A stretch of DNA of 5,742 nucleotides from Dehalococcoidia bacterium (GCA_004376205.1 SOKG01000037.1:1-5742); one strand, 5' to 3'. Shown: positions 1-4,526, counted from the stretch's first letter. The notes: generated by a model from the letters alone, not told the origin. Made by a program: numbers and translations.

Positions 1-79
1 GCTTGATAAACCCCCCGCTCCTGAGCGCGTCGAAATCCAGCTTCAAGCGGCGAGCCTCCTGTTTCAGTTGTGCATCCAT
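1..79 (-). CDS. N-terminal fragment of an unidentified protein, runs off the window start
   Basis: An ATG at 79 (reading leftward) opens 26 codons with no stop before the window edge. The peptide begins MDAQLKQEARRLKLDFDALR and continues SGGFIK. It looks coding: a charged amphipathic helix followed by a Gly-Gly turn. The start is preceded by one A and then a run of ten G, which could pair weakly with the anti-SD by G-C and G-U pairs; no better ribosome site is visible. It is on the same strand as the Rrf2 regulator upstream and may share its transcript. The stretch around 'LRSGGFIK' faintly recalls the N-terminal half-domain of 4Fe-4S siroheme nitrite/sulfite reductase-like proteins, but 26 residues are far too few to assign a function. 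Confidence 0.55.
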   Translation of the reverse strand, partial: MDAQLKQEARRLKLDFDALRSGGFIK

Positions 80-90
80 TCCCCCCCCCC
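80..90 (-). repeat. Homopolymer tract (G10 on the minus strand) at the translation start
   Basis: Ten consecutive C on the plus strand (81-90) plus one T. On the minus strand this reads G10, A, then the ATG at 79-77. It occupies the place of the Shine-Dalgarno sequence of the downstream partial gene. Such tracts are prone to slippage, and a change in length here would move any ribosome site relative to the start codon. A sequencing or assembly length error is equally possible. Confidence 0.8.
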
Positions 91-95
91 ATTAC

Positions 96-224
96 TCAAA
101 GAACCCCTAGTACTACCTTTAACTCAATGATTTGCCCGTCCCATTTTTTGCTCTTTGCCAGCACCACCGCCATCACCCGAATAGAGCAAGCTCCGCTCCT
201 AAAATGGATAGGGGCGGTCTGCAT
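96..224 (-). CDS. Possible small ORF (42 codons) between the Rrf2 gene and the partial gene
   Basis: ATG at 224 to TGA at 98-96 gives 42 residues. It begins MQTAPIHFRSGACSIRVMAV and ends in a Lys/Trp then Val/Leu-rich segment (AKSKKWDGQIIELKVVLGVL). It starts 29 nt after the Rrf2 stop and ends 16 nt before the next gene's ATG, a spacing that suits an operon. AAAGGG lies only 2 nt before the ATG, which is too close to be a good ribosome site; an internal ATG at 170 is an alternative start. No domain is recognised. The amino-acid composition is plausible for a protein, but in this intergenic region the ORF could also be a translated interspersed repeat or chance. An imperfect hairpin (193-217) lies inside it. 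Confidence 0.3.
   Translation of the reverse strand: MQTAPIHFRSGACSIRVMAVVLAKSKKWDGQIIELKVVLGVL
193..217. other. Imperfect hairpin in the gap after the Rrf2 gene
   Basis: CCGCTCCTA (193-201) faces TAGGGGCGG (209-217) across a 7-nt loop. In plus-strand RNA the stem is continuous with one U-G pair; in minus-strand RNA there is one C-A mismatch. Neither side is followed by a T-run, so it is not a classical intrinsic terminator for the Rrf2 gene. It may be a transcript-processing or leader structure, or part of a repeat. Confidence 0.4.
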
Positions 225-253
225 TACCCTTTAAACCTATCAAAGTGGCAAAC

Positions 254-697
254 TTATATGTAGTACATCCCCTCTTCGGGCTGCTCTTTTCTTATTTGCC
301 GCTCGGCCAGATCCTGCAGAGTGGTAGACTCCAGAACCTCATTCATCGCTCTATTGAGATCGCCCCACACATCTCTCGTGGCGCATAAATCGGAGCGGGT
401 ACATGTCTCCGGATTATTGATACACTCCACCGGAGCGAGCGAACCTTCAAGAACGGCAATCACCTCACTGAGCCTTACCTGGTGGGGGGGCTTAGCCAAC
501 CATACGCCCCCGCCTGGCCCTCGCGAGGTCCTAACCAACCCCGCCGCTGCGAGAGGAGCGACCAGATGTTCCAGATACTGAAGCGAAATCTCCTGCCTTC
601 GGGCGACGTCCTTTAGTGGAATCGGGGCCTCGCCTTGGTGAAGCGCCAGATCCAGAAGTAGTCTGGTTCCGTATCGTCCTTTAGTGGAAAGCTTCAT
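254..697 (-). CDS. Rrf2-family transcriptional regulator, probably Fe-S sensing (IscR/CymR/NsrR-like)
   Basis: A 147-residue DNA-binding regulator, the usual length for the Rrf2 family. The start at 697 gives the canonical Rrf2 opening MKLSTKGRYGTRLLLDLAL; a longer reading to 865 would run through the promoter and operator and is rejected. The winged helix covers roughly residues 1-80, with recognition helix 'DVARRQEISLQYLEHLVAPL' (30-49) and wing 'SRGPGGGVWLAKP' (58-70). Three cysteines follow: C92, C99 and C105. They match the cluster-binding region of IscR-type members, but with spacing x6/x5 rather than IscR's x5/x5. The residue three after the last Cys is Arg, where IscR has its His ligand. 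The family uses a [2Fe-2S] or similar cluster, or a sulfur-metabolite signal, to control Fe-S assembly, sulfur or nitrosative-stress genes; which of these applies cannot be told here. No isc/suf gene is in view. A palindrome over its own -10 points to autorepression. Confidence 0.93.
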   Translation of the reverse strand: MKLSTKGRYGTRLLLDLALHQGEAPIPLKDVARRQEISLQYLEHLVAPLAAAGLVRTSRGPGGGVWLAKPPHQVRLSEVIAVLEGSLAPVECINNPETCTRSDLCATRDVWGDLNRAMNEVLESTTLQDLAERQIRKEQPEEGMYYI

Positions 698-730
698 GGT
701 TTGCAAGAATTCCTGACTATTGCGACCAAC

Positions 731-747
731 ATGGTATACAATACCAT
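731..747. promoter_or_regulatory. Perfect 17-bp palindrome, probable Rrf2 operator
   Basis: ATGGTAT-ACA-ATACCAT is a perfect 7-3-7 inverted repeat. It covers the -10 hexamer and predicted transcription start of the Rrf2 promoter. Rrf2 proteins bind as dimers to AT-rich dyads of about this size, often at their own promoters. Autoregulation is inferred from position and symmetry. Only a half-site (ATGGTATAC, 1509-1517) recurs in the window, at the -10 of the sigma-factor gene. Confidence 0.7.
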
Positions 748-766
748 ACAGGGCAAAGATTGTCAA
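738..766 (-). promoter_or_regulatory. Sigma-70 promoter of the Rrf2 gene
   Basis: Read on the minus strand, a perfect -35 TTGACA (766-761), a 17-bp spacer and a -10 TATTGT (743-738; 4 of 6 to consensus). Transcription would begin near 731, giving a leader of about 33 nt before the ATG at 697. AGGA lies 13 nt upstream of that ATG, a rather distant ribosome site. Confidence 0.75.
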
Positions 767-1039
767 TAGTATCTGTGAGTTGGATAAGGGATCACCAGTT
801 AAGGCTTGTCTTGGCGGCAGGAGACAGCTTCTGTACGATAGCGCTCCATACTTAGGGATGAACAATAGTCAGAATTCCCAGGCAACCAGACGTTTTATCT
901 TAGCCAAGAAGCACTATCGACCGGCTGCTGACTATACTCACTTCCCAAAGGGGTTCGTCTCGAAGAGGCCCGTATCGACAGGCGCCTTGATAGCTTGCGA
1001 CCCTGCAAGGTTGGGAGCAGCATAATGCAAACCACATAC

Positions 1040-1070
1040 CTGACAGAACCAGGTCAATATTCGTTATATA
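1040..1070 (+). promoter_or_regulatory. Putative promoter of the small gene at 1123
   Basis: CTGACA (1040-1045) is followed after 14 nt by TTCGTTATA (1060-1068) and TATAT. Read as sigma-70 it is -35 CTGACA, 18-19 bp, and TTATAT or TATATA. The same two boxes occur ahead of the gene at 3628 with a 13-nt gap. The CGTTA core also resembles an ECF-type -10 element, so dependence on the nearby ECF sigma factor is possible. Confidence 0.45.
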
Positions 1071-1088
1071 TATCAGGAAAGACACATG

Positions 1089-1109
1089 AACTCTTGATTT
1101 CCAAGAGTT
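1089..1109 (+). other. Perfect inverted repeat just upstream of the ribosome site of the small gene
   Basis: AACTCTTG (1089-1096), 5-nt loop, CAAGAGTT (1102-1109). The hairpin ends one base before the G-rich ribosome site at 1111-1117. It lies in the leader if the promoter at 1040-1070 is used, so it could stabilise the mRNA, affect translation, or be a protein-binding dyad. There is no T-run, so it is not a terminator. Confidence 0.5.
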
Positions 1110-1122
1110 AGGGAGGGTACCG

Positions 1123-1431
1123 ATGATATTATCTCGCGAACGCACTCAGACGGAGCCGCCGGTCGTGGATTCGGCTTACCACGAGATGACGGCTGGATAT
1201 GAGCCACCGGCGGAACTGGTGACGATGCTCGAAGGAGTAAATGAGAGTGTCCAGATTGCACACGAGAAGATCACGTCCGAAGTCTGTAATTGCTACGCCG
1301 AGATGCTCAGAGAAGTAAAGAAAGATCTCCGGATTCTACACCACCAGATCATGTCTCAACTCTCGACTTGCTACGAGATAACTCCGCGGATGGCCAGCCT
1401 GCCGACCTCACGTGGTTTCTCCATCAACTGA
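1123..1431 (+). CDS. Small helical protein of unknown function, probably frameshifted near its 3' end
   Basis: ATG at 1123 follows a strong GGGAGGG ribosome site (1111-1117) by 5 nt, so the start is well supported. The intact frame gives 102 residues with no signal peptide or membrane segment and no family I recognise. Residues about 30-85 (from 'PPAELVTMLEGVNESVQIAH' through 'MSQLSTCYE') look like long amphipathic helices and contain three cysteines (C55, C57, C83). The last 18 residues, from 'ITPRM' on, lose this character. The overlapping -1 frame from about 1377 to 1481 instead gives a helix-like tail ('ADLTWFLHQLMDKSFEALRK'). A one-base deletion, or less likely a programmed shift, near 1375-1380 would join them into a protein of about 119 residues. 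It sits 73 nt (from 1481) before the sigma-factor gene on the same strand. Confidence 0.6.
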   Translation: MILSRERTQTEPPVVDSAYHEMTAGYEPPAELVTMLEGVNESVQIAHEKITSEVCNCYAEMLREVKKDLRILHHQIMSQLSTCYEITPRMASLPTSRGFSIN

Positions 1432-1481
1432 TGGATAAGTCCTTTGAGGCATTACGCAAACGACCTGTCAGGGCGATGTGA
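1377..1481 (+). pseudogene. Out-of-frame 3' continuation of the small gene at 1123
   Basis: In the -1 frame, from GAT at 1377 to TGA at 1479-1481, 34 residues read 'DNSADGQPADLTWFLHQLMD' and then 'KSFEALRKRPVRAM'. A Gly/Pro-Asp linker followed by an amphipathic helix resembles the style of the upstream part far better than the in-frame ending does. The junction 'CYE' to 'DNSADG' needs only one missing base around 1375-1380. No classical X-XXY-YYZ slippery heptamer is present there, so a mutation or sequencing error is favoured over programmed frameshifting. Confidence 0.45.
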
Positions 1482-1488
1482 ATCATCA

Positions 1489-1518
1489 TTGGTGCGTGGG
1501 GATGAACAATGGTATACT
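1489..1518 (+). promoter_or_regulatory. Putative extended -10 promoter of the ECF sigma gene
   Basis: TTGGTG (1489-1494), 18-bp spacer, TATACT (1513-1518) preceded by TGG, which makes a TG-N extended -10. It lies 36 nt upstream of the sigma-factor ATG. It does not carry the CGTTATA box seen before 1123 and 3628, so self-activation of the sigma gene through that box is not evident. Confidence 0.5.
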
Positions 1519-1554
1519 TGAAATCGATTTATTGCTCGCTCCGAGACGAGGATC

Positions 1555-2085
1555 ATGCGCCCGGAAGAAAGCACCAGCGAAAGAAGGCGCAAGGAAGCTA
1601 CCTTGGCCGCACTCTACGATGAGTACTATGAGAGGATTGCTCGCTATATTTTCGTCAGGCTAGGTGACCAGGCAGAGGCAGAGGATCTGGCTGGAGAGGT
1701 ATTCTTGAAAGCGCTGGAATCGCTGGACTCATATAAGGAACGGGGTATACCAATGCAGGCCTGGCTTTTCAAGATTGCTCACAACATGGTTGTGGACCAC
1801 TTTCGCAAAATGGCGAAACGCAAGACAGTCCCGATCGACGATGTACAGATTATGGCCGAATCTGACCTGCAGGCAACAGCGGAGGCCAATATTGAACTTG
1901 CGAGGGTAACCAAGGCAGTGGAACAGCTTACACCGGTGCAACGGCGCGTAGTAGAGCTGCGTTTCTTTGGCGAGCTGACCTCGGAGGAGGCCGGTCAGGT
2001 TCTCAACAAACGCGCCGGTGCTGTGCGCGAGCTGCAAAGTGCCGCCATTAGAAGGCTGCGCAAGCTGCTTTGTGAGGAATCATAA
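1555..2085 (+). CDS. ECF-type RNA polymerase sigma factor (sigma-70 family)
   Basis: A 176-residue ECF sigma factor with only regions 2 and 4. Region 2 covers about residues 17-88: 'LYDEYYERIARYIF', 'DLAGEVFLKALESLDSY' for core RNA polymerase binding, and 'AWLFKIAHNMVVDHFRK' for -10 recognition. A short linker follows, then region 4 at about 117-172, with 'LTPVQRRVVELRFFGELTSE' and the helix-turn-helix ending 'AAIRRLRKLL' for -35 recognition. No extra C-terminal domain. ATG at 1555 is the first available start after an in-frame stop at 1519; GAGG (1548-1551) is only 3 nt away, so initiation may be weak. The stop lies 17 nt before the next gene, a membrane protein of anti-sigma type, so the two are almost certainly co-transcribed and work as a pair. 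Family assignment is firm; the ECF subgroup and the signal are unknown. Confidence 0.95.
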   Translation: MRPEESTSERRRKEATLAALYDEYYERIARYIFVRLGDQAEAEDLAGEVFLKALESLDSYKERGIPMQAWLFKIAHNMVVDHFRKMAKRKTVPIDDVQIMAESDLQATAEANIELARVTKAVEQLTPVQRRVVELRFFGELTSEEAGQVLNKRAGAVRELQSAAIRRLRKLLCEES

Positions 2086-2102
2086 GTTGAGCGCGGTGCG
2101 AT

Positions 2103-3089
2103 ATGAACAGAAGCTTTGACGAGATACTTGACGAGTGCGTGAACCGCATCAACCGCGGTGAGAGGATCGAGGACTGCCTAGACAGCTATCCTGAGCACTC
2201 GGAGGAACTCCAGCCGCTTCTCTCCACGATGCTCGACACCCAGGGGGCCTACAAGTTCACGCCGTCTTCTGAGGCTAAGTGGGCAGCAAGGCAGCGTTTC
2301 AATGCCGCGCGTGAGCAGCTTGAGCGGAGACGGGAGGCGAAACCACCGTTGCTTCCCAGGATATTTGGCAGGTCGCCGGCATGGGCTGCTGTAACCGCCG
2401 TGCTGCTGATATTCTTGATATCCTACTTTGGAATAAGACCACTGCTGTCTCCCGGGGCGCCAGGTCTTCAGCCAAGCGCAACAGGCAACTTCGCATTCTT
2501 GATAAGCGATGAGGTGAATGCCATCGGAGACTTTGGCAATTTGAGCGTCTCCATCTCGAGCATCAGTCTTCGGTTGAGCGGTGAGTCTGGTCGGTGGATT
2601 AAGCTTGACCCAGAGGTGCAAGAAGTAGACCTGACCCTCCTGCAGGGAGATAGAGCTCAGGAAATCTGGAGAGGTGACGTCCCCGAAGGTAACTATACCA
2701 AGGTGTTTATCCAAGTATCCAGTGTCAGCGGGATCCTCAAAGAGACTGGTGCGTCGGTTGATGTGAAGCTGCCCGGTGATAAGCTGCACATATCCAAGCC
2801 ATTCGAGGTTACCAGCAGCTCGGTGACAAACTTTGTCTACGATTTAACAGTAGTTGCGGCTGGCAGCACTCAGAGCGGCATCAAGTATATCCTCAAGCCA
2901 CAAGTGGGGCAGAGCGGAGCCGACCAGAGGTTCGAATTGATCAAGGGGAAAGGCGCTGATGGACGCGGCCAAGACCGCGGCCCCAAACTCCCACGAGTAA
3001 CTCCCAGCGCGCCAAGTTTTGGCATTCATATACCAGACGCTCCTAAGATACAGGAATCAGGAGTTGTCTCATCCGCAATGGCTAACTAA
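2103..3089 (+). CDS. Probable membrane-anchored anti-sigma factor with extracytoplasmic DUF4382 domain
   Basis: 328 residues in three parts. Residues 1-80 are a cytoplasmic helical domain starting 'FDEILDECVNRINRGERIED' and continuing 'CLDSYPEHSEELQPLL', a pattern typical of Chloroflexota proteins encoded beside ECF sigma genes; it lacks the HxxxCxxC zinc motif of ZAS anti-sigmas. One transmembrane segment lies at about 94-113 ('AWAAVTAVLLIFLISYFGI'), with Arg/Lys-rich sequence before it, giving an N-in topology. Residues about 127-272 match a DUF4382 beta-sandwich: 'FAFLISDE', 'LSVSISSISLR', 'VDLTLLQGD', 'VPEGNYTKVFIQV', 'VKLPG', 'KYILKPQVG'. A low-complexity tail (273-328) follows. The ATG at 2103 has a weak ribosome site, which suggests translational coupling to the sigma gene 17 nt upstream. 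Inferred role: hold the sigma factor at the membrane until the outer domain senses an envelope or ligand signal. Direct binding is not shown. Confidence 0.82.
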   Translation: MNRSFDEILDECVNRINRGERIEDCLDSYPEHSEELQPLLSTMLDTQGAYKFTPSSEAKWAARQRFNAAREQLERRREAKPPLLPRIFGRSPAWAAVTAVLLIFLISYFGIRPLLSPGAPGLQPSATGNFAFLISDEVNAIGDFGNLSVSISSISLRLSGESGRWIKLDPEVQEVDLTLLQGDRAQEIWRGDVPEGNYTKVFIQVSSVSGILKETGASVDVKLPGDKLHISKPFEVTSSSVTNFVYDLTVVAAGSTQSGIKYILKPQVGQSGADQRFELIKGKGADGRGQDRGPKLPRVTPSAPSFGIHIPDAPKIQESGVVSSAMAN

Positions 3090-3157
3090 GTCAGCTTCAT
3101 TTCCTAGCTTCAAGAAAATCTGAGAATAAAGTGGACTTGAACCGCGGAGGTGAGTTA

Positions 3158-3544
3158 ATGAAAAAGGCACTGTTCATCGGGCTGGCGGTCGTGCTATTGG
3201 CTGTGGGCTGTGCTGCGGAGGAGAAAACGCCCACACCCACGCCTACGCCCACACTCACACCCACGCCCACACCGGCACCGACAGCGCTTTTCCTCGAAAT
3301 AATAGAGCCAGAAAATGAAAGCACGGTCAGCACCGAAAGCATTATCGTCAGCGGCAGCACCATCCCCGGTGCCGTGGTCAGCATATCGGTGGACACTGAG
3401 ATAGAGATAGCTGACGTTGACGAGCAGGGCAATTTCAGCGCTATGGTTACCCTTGAAGAGGGGCCAAACTATATCGAAGTACTCGCCAGCGACCAGGAAG
3501 GGAATGAAGAGTACTCTATCCTGGTGGTAATCTATAGCCCTTAA
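3158..3544 (+). CDS. Small lipoprotein with Thr-Pro stalk and one Ig-like (glucodextranase B-like) domain
   Basis: ATG at 3158 lies 4 nt after a perfect GGAGGTGA ribosome site (3146-3153); an upstream in-frame GTG at 3131 is ignored for that reason. The 128-residue product starts MKKALFIGLAVVLLAVGC. This is a lipoprotein signal peptide with lipobox AVG-C, so C18 would be lipidated and anchor the protein on the outer face of the membrane. Residues 24-42 are a Thr-Pro stalk. Residues about 44-128 form a single beta-sandwich: 'IIEPENESTVSTESIIVSGS', 'PGAVVSISVD', 'DEQGNFSAMVTLEEGPNYIE', 'SDQEGNEEYSILVVIY', which matches the glucodextranase domain B / Big-like pattern. Such domains bind sugars or proteins but have no catalytic role. 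It follows the anti-sigma gene by 68 nt with no terminator between, so probably the same operon; it may be an output or accessory sensor of the sigma system. Confidence 0.85.
   Translation: MKKALFIGLAVVLLAVGCAAEEKTPTPTPTPTLTPTPTPAPTALFLEIIEPENESTVSTESIIVSGSTIPGAVVSISVDTEIEIADVDEQGNFSAMVTLEEGPNYIEVLASDQEGNEEYSILVVIYSP
3227..3283 (+). repeat. Low-complexity (ACN CCN)n tract encoding a Thr-Pro linker
   Basis: About nine imperfect 6-bp units of ACN-CCN, with single CTC and GCA substitutions, encode residues 24-42 of the lipoprotein. This is a surface-exposed stalk that holds the Ig-like domain away from the membrane or through the wall layer. Tandem DNA of this kind can change length by slippage in whole-codon steps without breaking the frame. 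Confidence 0.85.
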
Positions 3545-3562
3545 GATAGGCGAGATTTGGTG

Positions 3563-3592
3563 CTGACAAAATGACTGCTTTTTCGTTATAAC
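3563..3592 (+). promoter_or_regulatory. Promoter of the secreted-protein gene at 3628
   Basis: CTGACA (3563-3568), 18-bp spacer, TATAAC (3587-3592), a good sigma-70 match. The overlapping TTCGTTATA (3582-3590) is identical to the box before the small gene at 1123. The 3628 gene can therefore be transcribed on its own, either by the housekeeping sigma factor or by the ECF sigma factor through the CGTTA core. Confidence 0.6.
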
Positions 3593-3627
3593 TAGTAGGA
3601 AGCAATATCAGGGAGAGGAGGTAGAAG

Positions 3628-4317
3628 ATGAAAGCCTTACGAACTATCGGTATATTGGTGTTGGTGGCCGGGCTAATGTTAGGCAGTGTGGGTACTGTTT
3701 TCGCTGGAGGGCCACCCGATGACCCCCCTGGGAAGGGCCCCAAGTTTCAGAAGCGCGGTTTCTCCGGCAATGTGACCGGTGTCATTGATGGAAATGTGAC
3801 CATTGACAGAGGGCAGGGATTGACCGTGACTGTGAGGCTAACTGAGAGGGCCCAATATAAGATTCCAAGAGTAATGAATAAGTGGGGCACCCTCTCTCAG
3901 TTTAAGGAACAACTTGAAGGGGACCTCGCCGCACTGGAAGGCAGAAGGGTAGTGGCTCTGGCTGGCAATAGCACGGGGAAATGGGAAGCGTTGAAGCTCA
4001 TGCTTCTCCCAGTGCCAGGCCTGCCACCGCTACACGCTCACCGCACCGGCAACGTTACTGTATTCAATCCGCCGAGTGAAGACAACGCTAACCTTGGCAA
4101 CATTACAATAGTGGACAGAGACAATATACCTCATACCTTTGTCGTTGACGGAAATACCACCTATCGTCCGAAAGAATTCGATGAGTTGGCAGAGACAGAG
4201 CCTGAGAATCTACATGGTGCCGTAATTGACCAGTTCGTGACCGTGGTCACTACAGGCGATCCGAAGGTAGAGCAGCCTGTCGCCAAGGCCATTGTGATTC
4301 ACCGTAGGGATACCTGA
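3628..4317 (+). CDS. Secreted protein with two probable DUF5666-like beta-barrel repeats
   Basis: ATG at 3628 follows AGAGGAGGT (3614-3622) by 5 nt. The 229-residue product has a standard Sec signal peptide (MKALRTIGILVLVAGLMLGS, then VGTVFA) with cleavage expected after A26. A short Gly/Pro-rich region (27-40) follows. The rest looks like two related beta-rich units. Residues about 46-128 read 'GNVTGVIDGNVTIDRGQGLT' with 'LEGRRVVALAGNS' and 'WEALKLMLLP'. Residues about 140-226 read 'TGNVTVFNPP', 'LGNITIVDRDNIPHTFVVDG', 'AVIDQFVTVVT' and 'VAKAIVIHRR'. This order of strands fits DUF5666, a small OB-like domain of unknown function found in exported bacterial proteins. There are no cysteines and no membrane anchor. 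It has its own promoter and a strong terminator after it. A role as an exported target of the sigma/anti-sigma pair is inferred from position and the shared upstream box only. Confidence 0.8.
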   Translation: MKALRTIGILVLVAGLMLGSVGTVFAGGPPDDPPGKGPKFQKRGFSGNVTGVIDGNVTIDRGQGLTVTVRLTERAQYKIPRVMNKWGTLSQFKEQLEGDLAALEGRRVVALAGNSTGKWEALKLMLLPVPGLPPLHAHRTGNVTVFNPPSEDNANLGNITIVDRDNIPHTFVVDGNTTYRPKEFDELAETEPENLHGAVIDQFVTVVTTGDPKVEQPVAKAIVIHRRDT

Positions 4318-4358
4318 AGGCTGGCCAACACCTTAATCCAATAGACCAGGGTAAGCAT

Positions 4359-4391
4359 AGAAGGGCAGCGCACCGCTGCCCTTCTTTTATT
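4359..4391 (+). terminator. Strong intrinsic terminator after the secreted-protein gene
   Basis: AGAAGGGCAGC (4359-4369), loop GCACC, GCTGCCCTTCT (4375-4385): a perfect 11-bp GC-rich stem followed directly by TTTATT. It lies 41 nt after the stop codon at 4317 and closes the plus-strand cassette. The integrase remnant on the minus strand begins right beside it. Confidence 0.92.
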
Positions 4392-4522
4392 GCTGTGTCT
4401 CACTGGCTCGCTGTCTATCTTGGGATGAATACCCTGTTCGAGCATCAGACCGGCGTGTGTGGCGCAGGTCGTGGAGCCGAACACGTGGGGGCTTGGCTTT
4501 GACGATAGTCTTGTTGAGGGCA
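4392..4522 (-). pseudogene. Remnant of a tyrosine recombinase (phage-type integrase) C-terminal catalytic region
   Basis: Minus strand, in two frames. From about 4522 to 4456 one frame reads 'NALNKTIVKAKPPRV' then 'RLHDLRHT' (4476-4456), which is the box II signature with the catalytic His and Arg. The match then jumps to another frame from 4457: 'HAGLMLEQGIHPKI' followed by 'DSEPVRHSN', equivalent to the family's 'HA.LLLE.G.HPK.VSERLGHS'. The switch falls in a short (CA)n run (4455-4461), where two bases appear to be missing. The usual LGHS box has decayed to VRHS, and the nucleophilic Tyr that should follow is absent because the sequence ends at the terminator. There is no start and most of the protein is gone. 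It is a dead relic of a mobile element or phage insertion. Confidence 0.8.
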
Positions 4523-4526
4523 TTTG

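Larger units (their letters stand above)
698..1122. other. Divergent intergenic region between the Rrf2 gene and the small gene at 1123
   Basis: This 425-bp gap holds the Rrf2 promoter and palindrome on the left (731-766) and a promoter-like element and a hairpin next to the small gene on the right (1040-1109). In the middle (about 770-1035) I see no convincing gene, RNA or repeat. An open frame exists there (ATG at 858 to a stop at 1025), but it has no good ribosome site and no protein-like pattern. A short inverted repeat, CTTGC...GCAAG, lies near 995-1010 and is probably chance. Confidence 0.6.

Noticed and set aside
193..217. Intrinsic terminator for the Rrf2 gene
   Set aside because: A stem exists, but there is no T-run on either side.
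698..865. N-terminal extension of the Rrf2 gene by 56 residues to 865
   Set aside because: The extension would translate the TTGACA promoter and the palindrome; MKLSTKGRYG at 697 is the canonical family start.
855..866. 12-bp repeat GGGATGAACAAT shared with 1499-1510
   Set aside because: About one chance match of this length is expected in a window this size, and the flanks do not agree.
720..1025. Plus-strand open frame of 101 codons between the Rrf2 and small genes
   Set aside because: It starts within the Rrf2 promoter/leader region at a TTG without a ribosome site, and the sequence lacks protein-like patterning; the shorter version from ATG 858 is no better supported.
1315..1330. Programmed -1 frameshift at the A-rich GTAAAGAAAG stretch
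   Set aside because: It does not form an X-XXY-YYZ heptamer, and the -1 frame just after it does not look coding until about 1377.
1489..1495. TTGGTGC shared by the regions upstream of 1555 and 3628 as a common sigma box
   Set aside because: Its distance to the -10 differs by several bases between the two sites, so it does not form a consistent promoter element.
2178..2789. Minus-strand open frame of 203 codons
   Set aside because: It lies entirely antisense to the anti-sigma/DUF4382 gene, whose domains are clear; the antisense product has no recognisable pattern.
3097..3432. Minus-strand open frame opposite the lipoprotein gene
   Set aside because: Its Gly-Val repeats are just the antisense of the Thr-Pro codon tract.
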